NCBI GenBank assembly: GCA_937931765.1
Contig: CALHAO010000477.1
Location: forward strand, 1-5,365
Origin: an uncultured Thiotrichaceae bacterium
Lineage (GTDB): Bacteria; Pseudomonadota; Gammaproteobacteria; Thiotrichales; Thiotrichaceae
Length of the DNA stretch: 5,365 nt
Direction of reading: 5' to 3'
Shown: positions 1 through 5,365 of the stretch, one piece after another
Numbering within the stretch: position 1 is the stretch's first letter
How the letters are laid out: every line of letters starts with the position of its first letter
Translations under genes and position numbers: made by a program
Notes under the pieces: generated by a model
Told to the model about the DNA's origin: nothing
What the model saw: only the letters and a program-made list of their open reading frames with translations
Databases searched by the model: none

Positions 1-132
1 TGGCGTTGGCGTTGGCGTTGGCGTTGGCGTTGGCGTTGGCGTTGGCGTTGGCGTTGGCGTTGGCGTTGGCGTTGGCGTTGGCGTTGGCGTTGGCGTTGGC
101 GTTGGCGTTGGCGTTGGCGTTGGCGTTGGCGT
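1..132 (-). repeat. Perfect (TGGCGT)22 hexanucleotide tandem repeat, coding for (Thr-Pro)22
   Basis: Twenty-two uninterrupted identical copies of TGGCGT are seen on the plus strand, starting at the first base of the window, so the true copy number is at least 22. On the coding (minus) strand each unit reads ACG CCA, giving a pure alternating Thr-Pro tract at residues 394-437 of the lipoprotein that contains it. The array ends abruptly at 133, where CGGAGC follows (Pro-Ala codons on the minus strand, the Pro already using CCG rather than CCA). Every unit uses the same two codons with no silent change, which points to recent slippage expansion or active homogenisation. The unit is six bases, so copy-number change keeps the frame and alters only linker length. 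A contig break inside the array could explain why the window starts here. Confidence 0.97.
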
Positions 133-1311
133 CGGAGCTACACACGAGATAATTGGAATACTGATCACCGCAGGCGTTACACATTTCACATTATCAGCAG
201 GGTCACCACATTGCTCCTCCACCAATAAAATAAATTGAAAGCGCGTACCATTCTCAACATCTGGTGCAATGAGCGTGAGTTCTTTGTTAAAACTGGGAAC
301 CAGCCCACCACCTTCCGAAACTGGCAAAGGGCTGAACCAGGTGTAACTAATATTCTTGCCACCATCAGAGTCAACACTTCCCTCAGCACTCAAAGTAAAG
401 GTTTCTCCGGCACAAACCGGATTAGTATCCGACACCAAGCGAATATCCGCCGTCGGCCGAGAAGCAAATACGATAGCGGACGGCAAATCATCGGCCTCTG
501 GCAAATCCGTACCTCGCGCAGCCAGTGGTTTAAGGTTTTCAGAATATTTACTAAGATAGCCTCCTTCCAGTCCACGAACCTGGCTCTGAATACGACGCAG
601 CCATTCATCACCACCACCATCAAACCGGCCATCCAAACCAAAATCGATCGACAGTTCATCAATTACCTGCTGCACAGAGGCTTGACCAGTGACTGCCACA
701 TCAAGCACAGAACCCGACAGCAACAGCAACGAAGCCCGTGAACTTTGATCACCCGCACCCAATAGACTTAAACCAGGTATTTGTGATCCAGGAATACCCG
801 TTGCCGTTGACAACCCCTGATAAGCTTCACGTAAAACAACATCTAGCTTAAAATCATCCGGGTTATTCGACAGTGAACGCACCCGTGCTGCTACGATGGT
901 GGTTAAAATAGTAACTGAGGTAAAAGGTGAAGCACCCCGGTCATGGATAGCGCTCAGCTCAATAGGTTCCGAAACAGCTCCACTGGTTTCGTTCAGGTAG
1001 GCACCATTGAAAACAATTTCAACAAACCGCCCCCACTTATCGGGCAGTTGCATGGCAAAACCACCCCAGACACCTTGGGTTTTTACTTTTCTTTTCCGAC
1101 CAGTACGCCCTGCCTTTGCATCTAATTCATAAACAACAACAACCCCATTTTCCAAAGCAGGGCCTTTTTGAACCACTCCAGAAAGCATTCTGTTCTGCTG
1201 AGTGATCACAGGCGTGTTCACTACAGCATCAGTCGCATTATCACTACCACCACATGCAGAAAAAAGCGCAGCCACCGAAACTGCCAAGACGGGATAAAAA
1301 TTTCTAGCCAT
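1..1311 (-). CDS. Outer-membrane lipoprotein with PKD/Ig-like domain and Thr-Pro linker (3' end beyond window)
   Basis: The frame is open from ATG at 1311 to base 1 (437 codons) with no stop, so the C-terminus lies outside. An AGGA stretch lies just upstream of the ATG. Residues 1-20 form a lipoprotein signal: short n-region with one Arg, hydrophobic core, then A-L-F-S-A-C with lipidated Cys20. Phe at -3 is less usual than Leu. Gly at +2 favours outer-membrane sorting. Residues ~42-122 resemble the small beta domain of bacterial lipoproteins that starts 'SGVVQKGP' and contains 'VYELD' and 'FNGAYLNETSG'. Residues ~128-260 look mainly helical with a DGRFDGGGDE stretch at 228-236. Residues ~285-390 resemble a PKD/Ig-like fold (VCAGETFTLSAEGS, D-S-D-G, YTW). 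Cysteines at 300, 368, 377 and 390 could form disulfides outside the cytoplasm. From 394 the chain is pure Thr-Pro, probably a stiff extended linker to an unseen C-terminal domain. The function is unknown; adhesion or glycan binding is only a guess. Confidence 0.92.
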   Translation of the reverse strand, partial: MARNFYPVLAVSVAALFSACGGSDNATDAVVNTPVITQQNRMLSGVVQKGPALENGVVVVYELDAKAGRTGRKRKVKTQGVWGGFAMQLPDKWGRFVEIVFNGAYLNETSGAVSEPIELSAIHDRGASPFTSVTILTTIVAARVRSLSNNPDDFKLDVVLREAYQGLSTATGIPGSQIPGLSLLGAGDQSSRASLLLLSGSVLDVAVTGQASVQQVIDELSIDFGLDGRFDGGGDEWLRRIQSQVRGLEGGYLSKYSENLKPLAARGTDLPEADDLPSAIVFASRPTADIRLVSDTNPVCAGETFTLSAEGSVDSDGGKNISYTWFSPLPVSEGGGLVPSFNKELTLIAPDVENGTRFQFILLVEEQCGDPADNVKCVTPAVISIPIISCVAPTPTPTPTPTPTPTPTPTPTPTPTPTPTPTPTPTPTPTPTPTPTP

Positions 1312-1553
1312 TTTTCCTACACCTGAGTTAATAGTTAATCTAGGGAACAGTTGTGGCGGACATAATAAGCTCTAAGCATATACCATTTTCCAAAAATTAT
1401 GAGGCAAAAGATTAAAAATCAATCTACCAACCGTCGATTTATAACCAACTACCCTCATAGAAGTTTATTTAGGTAATCTAATTTTTCACTCACTAAACTA
1501 ACTGACCGCTCATCCACATCAAGCTCAAAAAAACAAAAAAATATAGATAAAAC
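1312..1553. other. AT-rich intergenic region between the sulfotransferase operon and the lipoprotein gene
   Basis: These 242 bases hold no supported gene. On the minus strand they begin with long T runs just after the TAG of the last sulfotransferase gene and end at the lipoprotein start. Two tandem AGTTAAT heptamers (plus strand, 1326-1339) lie 15-28 bases upstream of the lipoprotein ATG. They could be an operator or chance in AT-rich DNA. The lipoprotein promoter should lie here if the gene is transcribed separately, but the best -10-like words (TATTAT, TATATG around 1359-1381) lack a -35 box at normal spacing, so no promoter is called. Confidence 0.6.
1315..1319 (-). promoter_or_regulatory. 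Ribosome binding site of the lipoprotein gene
   Basis: On the minus strand the sequence GTAGGAAAAATG places TAGGA three bases before the ATG at 1311. The spacing is somewhat short, but it is the only purine-rich match near the start. The signal peptide begins directly at this ATG, which supports the start independently. Confidence 0.6.
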
Positions 1554-1582
1554 CTAGAATTTATAGCCAAAAATATTTATCT
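1527..1582 (-). terminator. Weak candidate intrinsic terminator after the sulfotransferase operon
   Basis: On the minus strand AGATAAA (1582-1576) and its exact complement TTTATCT (1551-1545) could pair across a 24-base loop that spans the stop codon. A T-rich run follows directly (1544-1527, two runs of seven T split by one G). The stem has only one G-C pair and the loop is long, so this is far weaker than a typical Rho-independent terminator. The T tract in the right place is the main argument. Confidence 0.25.
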
Positions 1583-2195
1583 CGTCAGAGAACAGCTCTT
1601 CAATTTTAGCCCTCTCCACATCACTAAGAATGTCTTGGTAATGCCGTTTATCTGTTCTATATTTTGACTTTGCTCGCGGTAACGCTATTTGTCCGGGAAT
1701 GCCTAAACGCACTCGAATCATTTCCAGCTCTTCAATGATATTCTCAAAGCGGCAAACCCTATCAACAACAACCTGCTTATTGAGCGTGTATAGTTCGTAC
1801 CCTTTCTGTTTCAGTGCCATCGGATTATTTGTTGAAAGAAATTCGCTAATCGATGGCCTGGGTTCCGACTGACAACGCCAATAGTATAACGATATAAGCC
1901 GATCCCAAGGGTTTCTCTCAAAACAAAATTTGTAGTAGTCATTCCAAATCTGACTCCCTATGTTTTGTTTTATTTTTTTTGCAGAAATATGATTGTAAAA
2001 TTGCTCTCCATTCTCATTTTCGTAGTTCTGTGGCCCGCGATAACCCAAAGAACGGCGAAGAGCTTCGTCTTCTGGAACTATCGGTGTGATCACATCATTT
2101 TCACCACAAAATTTTGAGAGTGCAATTTCTATTGATGTACCAGCCGTTTTGTTCGTCTTTATAAAAATGAACTTATGCCTATGAGAAATAATCAT
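1554..2195 (-). CDS. Family-2 sulfotransferase (second of a pair)
   Basis: This 213-residue protein matches the small bacterial sulfotransferase family 2 (Sulfotransfer_2-like), which moves a sulfuryl group from PAPS to a hydroxyl, usually on a sugar. The 5'-phosphosulfate loop is IKTNKTAGTS at residues 12-21, where the family more often has HIPKTGGTS. The 3'-phosphate segment is FERNPWDRLISLYYW at 92-106. His69 in FYNHISA is at the place of a conserved His in related enzymes and is a candidate catalytic base (inference). VCRFENI at 147-153 and LPRAKSKYR with DKRHYQDILSD at 172-192 are further family-like blocks. There is no signal peptide or membrane segment, so it is probably cytoplasmic. 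The length is normal and the gene looks intact. The ATG overlaps the preceding stop as ATGA, indicating translational coupling. The acceptor is unknown. Base composition is AT-rich (about 37% GC in a sampled 60-base line). Confidence 0.93.
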   Translation of the reverse strand: MIISHRHKFIFIKTNKTAGTSIEIALSKFCGENDVITPIVPEDEALRRSLGYRGPQNYENENGEQFYNHISAKKIKQNIGSQIWNDYYKFCFERNPWDRLISLYYWRCQSEPRPSISEFLSTNNPMALKQKGYELYTLNKQVVVDRVCRFENIIEELEMIRVRLGIPGQIALPRAKSKYRTDKRHYQDILSDVERAKIEELFSDEINIFGYKF

Positions 2196-2821
2196 TTTCC
2201 GAAAGAATAACCAAAATTTTCTATATCCTTCTTATAAATCCCGGCAACAAGATCTATAGTAGAGTCATTATAGTACTCAATATAGCCATTTCTCTTCATG
2301 GAAGAATTAACGTACGGCAGCTTGGTTCCAGCAATGCCTATTTGTGAGCAGATATAATCAAAGTCGGCCTGCAATGCCTCAAACCTTCCAACATAATCGA
2401 CAAGAATCCCACCAGAATTATCGTATAAAAAATCATACTGAGGAACTATATGGCGATAACGGTCAGTATATAAATTATTCACTGGAAAACCATTCAAAAT
2501 GAAATCATCAAATGACATTAAATTATAGTATTTTCTATAATTATATTCCGAGACCAGTCGCGCCCAAGGGTTCCTGACAAATGCAAATTTAAAATAGCCA
2601 TCAAACTGTTTCTCCCCCATATGCCCACAACCAACATATTCACTTGCAAAAAGGTGTGCCAGCCTCTCCGGGCCTAACTCTCTGTTCGGGTTATACCTCA
2701 GTAATAACGGCGCTCTATCAGCCCAGGACAGTCCATGCAAATTCAGAAAAAAGTGCTCTATGCTCTGTCCTGCAGTTTTTGGTATATGTATGAATATACA
2801 ACTATATTTATCTGATACCAT
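2192..2821 (-). CDS. Family-2 sulfotransferase (first of a pair)
   Basis: A 209-residue protein of the PAPS-dependent sulfotransferase family 2. Residues 12-20 (HIPKTAGQS) are the 5'-phosphosulfate loop and 81-93 (FVRNPWARLVSEY) the 3'-phosphate-binding segment. GCGHMG contains His67, a candidate catalytic base by position. VGRFEAL at 144-150 and the ending ENFGYSF are shared in style with the downstream gene, so the two are distant paralogues. I chose ATG at 2821 because AGGGAAGG stands just before it. The ATG at 2842 would add seven residues, lies 6 bases after the upstream stop and has no visible ribosome binding site, but coupling from the upstream gene could still use it. The gene is intact, cytoplasmic in appearance, and sits between the glycosyltransferase-sulfotransferase fusion and a second sulfotransferase gene, suggesting modification of the same glycan at another position. 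Acceptor unknown. Confidence 0.93.
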   Translation of the reverse strand: MVSDKYSCIFIHIPKTAGQSIEHFFLNLHGLSWADRAPLLLRYNPNRELGPERLAHLFASEYVGCGHMGEKQFDGYFKFAFVRNPWARLVSEYNYRKYYNLMSFDDFILNGFPVNNLYTDRYRHIVPQYDFLYDNSGGILVDYVGRFEALQADFDYICSQIGIAGTKLPYVNSSMKRNGYIEYYNDSTIDLVAGIYKKDIENFGYSFGK

Positions 2822-2830
2822 GCCTTCCCT
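2822..2830 (-). promoter_or_regulatory. Ribosome binding site that favours the inner start of the first small sulfotransferase
   Basis: The minus strand reads AGGGAAGGC directly before the ATG at 2821, a purine-rich match to the 16S rRNA tail with AGGGA four bases from the start. The alternative ATG at 2842 is preceded by GTTGACTGTAT with nothing comparable. The choice affects only seven N-terminal residues, all before the PAPS loop. Confidence 0.55.
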
Positions 2831-2848
2831 GTTGTGCAACATATACAG

Positions 2849-5365
2849 TCAACGATCTCGCACAATCACTGTGCATGCCTTCTGGATTTCATCTTCAGAA
2901 AAATTTCTTCCCAGAAAAGATAGTACATTTCTGACTTCCTGCTCCGGATTGAGCAATAATTCGTTGAATGACACCGTAAGGAAACTTCGTTCCAGTGCAA
3001 CCAGATCCGTGATAGCAGCCTCTATACACTGTTCAGCACCGACTTTTCCCAGAAATTCAAACCAGTTGCGACGCTGACGCGTTTTCTCTATTTTATCCAG
3101 CGCACGAGTTATAAAAATAAATTGGGGATTAAATGCCTGGTAGAGCTCGGGTACAAAAAAACACAAGTGAGGAATCTTCATGACTACCCCACATTTTGAA
3201 AGCTGTATACAGCTTATCACTTCCTGTTCATACCATTGCTTCAGATCACGGACAATAATATCCGATGGAGATGAAATCCTGCTCAACGTGGATTCATCAA
3301 AATACTGGCGTGTTATGTGCCTCAGTGAAATAGATTCATATGAATTAGGCGTTCTTTGATCATTGGTCATAAAGTGAGGCGGACAGCTAAAGAATCCCAG
3401 TTTCTCAAAAATTCCAGTCAGCACCGATGTACCACTGCCCCATGCCCCTAGAATTACCACAGGCCTGGGTAACTTTTCATTTGGCTGCATATTCCTCATC
3501 TTACCTGTAGGAAGTGTTATCTCTTCCTGCTTTAACAGACGCTCTTTTTCTGATAAAAAATGTTGGTACGGAGGTGGTGTGCCAGCCTGTCCTGACGCAC
3601 AGAAAAGGCCTGGAGGACTTGCCTCTTTCTCACCGAATGATATTTCCGAGTTAGCATTCAAAGATGCAGCCGCCTGACGGATAGTCGGCCACGCTTCAAG
3701 AGCCAGCGCAAAAGCGCTGAAAAACCTCCTCAGATGCTCCCACATATCATGCTTTGACATGCCATCAGGAACACCACTCAACTGAACCAGCATTTCTCTG
3801 CGACTGATAGCGTCAAAACACTGTTTCTGGCGGCTCTCTAACATTAAACGCCACTCAGTGTGCTCTACCGGTATATTGCGCAATTTATCTGTCAATGTTT
3901 TAGCTGTATTTGACAGATCCATAGACGACTGATTTCGATAGATTGCAGCCAACTTCTGATCTGACAGCTCACTCAAAGCTAGCAAAAGCAAGACCAGACT
4001 ACGCCAGCGATTTTCCAGGGAAACTCCTTGGTTCAGCTCCGCATGATGTTTTATATAATTTGACAGTATGCGAATACCATTTTGCTCCATGCTCCAGTCA
4101 ATATTTCCCTTACGCTCTTCAAGTGGAAGGTGAGGAATAGCCCAGTCGTAGCTCAACACCATAGAGCTGGGATGAAGATATTGCGTCATCGCACCAAACA
4201 GCAGATCCTCACCACGTCCCGCCGGAAAGTACGGTGGCAGCACAGCGGTGTTATCCAGCCCGGTGACCTGAGACATAATCGCAGCCGTACTAAATGTTGG
4301 TTTCGATCGGCCAAGCCAATATTGCCGGGTGGTGACTTTTTCCTCAATACTTGGAGGCGTTAACAGGAGGCGATCCAACGACTCACCCTCCAGTGAGAAA
4401 CACCAAGCAGTATTACCCGTGCCGGGGTCACCATAAGTACCGCATTGTGTAATCAGAACTGAACTTGAAGCAGACAGCCTGCGTAATACCTGGGTTTGGC
4501 TATTTTTTAGTACCGCTGCACTCATTGACGCGATACCAAGCTGACTCAGTGCACACGGAACATTGAGACCAAGACAGCGTAAATGCCCTGCCAGAGGGTC
4601 TTCCTCTCGTGGTGTGCTGCCGGAATGCCATGCTTCCACCGAGGGGTAAAATGCTGCCTCGCGCATACTATCCTTAAAATCCACACCAGCGGATTTGAAC
4701 GGAGGATCTATAGCGGTGCAAAGCGTGTCATCATCAAGAACAACAGAGCGAAAACCTACCGACAATAATAAACAAATTGTCCTTGGTAAACTGTAAGTTT
4801 TATAGCCGCGCCAGCGCTGCTGATCAAGCAGAAACCGTATGGACTCTTCGTACTCAGGAGAATGAGTTATTAACTGAGTGATCAGATTATCCCGCTCCAA
4901 TTGACCAAAATAATGCATGGTCACCTGGCTTTGCTGATTAAAATTGTCAACCAGCTTCTGATTCTGCGTAGCATTCTCCTCACCTCTGGAGTCGTCCACG
5001 AGATAAAACCCTTCGTGAAGGCTAAGCTCAGTAACAACCAGCATGGAGTTCAGCAGACGCTCAACCGCAGGTGGCCGATCACAGGTGATAATAAAAACTC
5101 TGGAGGGTGCCGGAGATGCTTGGGAACGCCTAACCTCCTTAAGCTTTTCAATAAATTCACTCGCCGCAGTCAAAAGACCGGCACCCCGCACAGCCTCAAG
5201 TAACCGGTGTGCACCTTCGACATTACCTTTCAGTTTTGGCATACAAACCGTCAGGTGAATAGCATGTTCTTGCAAGCTACGCAGAGTGGTACACTGCTTA
5301 AGCGCGACAAAAACATCCTGATTCACTACAAGCTGACTGGAGCTGTACTTACTAACCAGCAGAAC
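2849..5365 (-). CDS. Glycosyltransferase-sulfotransferase fusion protein (5' end beyond window)
   Basis: The frame is open from the right edge to TGA at 2849 (838 residues seen). A GTG at 5326 is a possible start but has no ribosome binding site, and the 13 codons before it are open, so the gene probably begins outside. Residues below are numbered from that GTG. Residues ~75-405 look like a GT-A glycosyltransferase: RVFIITCDRP (76-85), LVDDS (109-113), a metal-binding-type DDD at 198-200 after SVVL, and GRGEDLLFG (370-378), like the catalytic acidic pair of GT2-type enzymes. Residues ~430-600 are mostly helical with no recognised domain. Residues ~620-825 are sulfotransferase-like: P-loop GAWGSGTS (627-634), KIPH (717-720), Arg741 and Thr749 at the spacing of the 3'-phosphate R-x7-S/T pair, and FNELLLNPEQEVRNVLSFLG (787-806). 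The P-loop has Gly630 where relatives usually have Arg. It has no visible membrane segment. It probably transfers and sulfates a sugar in one chain; donor and acceptor are unknown. Confidence 0.88.
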   Translation of the reverse strand, partial: VLLVSKYSSSQLVVNQDVFVALKQCTTLRSLQEHAIHLTVCMPKLKGNVEGAHRLLEAVRGAGLLTAASEFIEKLKEVRRSQASPAPSRVFIITCDRPPAVERLLNSMLVVTELSLHEGFYLVDDSRGEENATQNQKLVDNFNQQSQVTMHYFGQLERDNLITQLITHSPEYEESIRFLLDQQRWRGYKTYSLPRTICLLLSVGFRSVVLDDDTLCTAIDPPFKSAGVDFKDSMREAAFYPSVEAWHSGSTPREEDPLAGHLRCLGLNVPCALSQLGIASMSAAVLKNSQTQVLRRLSASSSVLITQCGTYGDPGTGNTAWCFSLEGESLDRLLLTPPSIEEKVTTRQYWLGRSKPTFSTAAIMSQVTGLDNTAVLPPYFPAGRGEDLLFGAMTQYLHPSSMVLSYDWAIPHLPLEERKGNIDWSMEQNGIRILSNYIKHHAELNQGVSLENRWRSLVLLLLALSELSDQKLAAIYRNQSSMDLSNTAKTLTDKLRNIPVEHTEWRLMLESRQKQCFDAISRREMLVQLSGVPDGMSKHDMWEHLRRFFSAFALALEAWPTIRQAAASLNANSEISFGEKEASPPGLFCASGQAGTPPPYQHFLSEKERLLKQEEITLPTGKMRNMQPNEKLPRPVVILGAWGSGTSVLTGIFEKLGFFSCPPHFMTNDQRTPNSYESISLRHITRQYFDESTLSRISSPSDIIVRDLKQWYEQEVISCIQLSKCGVVMKIPHLCFFVPELYQAFNPQFIFITRALDKIEKTRQRRNWFEFLGKVGAEQCIEAAITDLVALERSFLTVSFNELLLNPEQEVRNVLSFLGRNFSEDEIQKACTVIVRDR

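Noticed and set aside
1..132. CRISPR-like array
   Set aside because: The unit is only six bases with no spacers, and it is in frame with a coding sequence. It is a simple tandem repeat.
235..741. A 168-codon open frame on the plus strand
   Set aside because: It lies wholly antisense to the lipoprotein gene, has no ribosome binding site, and its protein (rich in Arg, Gln, Thr and Ile) has no recognisable domain. It is a shadow frame.
1326..1339. Tandem AGTTAAT heptamers as an operator
   Set aside because: Only two short AT-rich copies, not palindromic as a pair, and no matching site elsewhere in the window. Not enough to call a regulatory site.
1345..1411. Promoter for the lipoprotein gene (minus strand TTGCCT or TTGGAA with TATATG or TATTAT)
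   Set aside because: The possible -35 and -10 words are 19-20 bases apart and the matches are partial; in AT-rich DNA such words are expected by chance.
2760..5258. Several plus-strand open frames of 61-105 codons
   Set aside because: All lie opposite the fusion and sulfotransferase genes, which have clear family motifs on the minus strand. None has a domain or convincing start.

Overview
The window looks like chromosome of a Gram-negative bacterium, probably a marine-type gammaproteobacterium. The reasons are an outer-membrane lipoprotein signal ending in a typical ACGGSDN stretch, a Thr-Pro linker of the kind seen in secreted proteins of that group, and sulfotransferases of a family common in marine bacteria. 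The taxonomic guess is weak: there is no rRNA or marker gene. All supported genes lie on the minus strand, so the transcriptional order runs from the right edge to the left edge.

Right part (5365 to 1554): three tightly packed genes that read as one operon. The first (5365 to 2849) enters from outside the window, with its 5' end not seen. It encodes a large protein that joins a GT-A-like glycosyltransferase region to a C-terminal PAPS-dependent-type sulfotransferase domain. After a gap of 6 or 27 bases comes a small family-2 sulfotransferase (2821, or alternatively 2842, to 2192). It overlaps by ATGA with a second, divergent family-2 sulfotransferase (2195 to 1554). A glycosyltransferase linked to three sulfotransferase domains suggests synthesis and sulfation of a glycan such as a surface polysaccharide or protein-bound sugar. 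The actual acceptor cannot be read from the sequence. The two small genes, and to a lesser extent the sulfotransferase half of the fusion, are visibly AT-richer than the rest, which hints at a different origin.

Middle (1553 to 1312): an AT-rich intergenic stretch of 242 bases with a weak terminator candidate after the last sulfotransferase gene and no clear promoter.

Left part (1311 to 1): the first 437 codons of a lipoprotein gene whose 3' end lies outside the window. It has a lipoprotein signal, a small beta domain, a helical region, a PKD/Ig-like domain with cysteines, and then at least 22 perfect copies of a hexanucleotide encoding a pure Thr-Pro tract that runs into the window edge. This gene is easily missed because its reading frame has no stop inside the window. 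It is not obviously linked in function to the sulfotransferase operon, though both could concern the cell surface.
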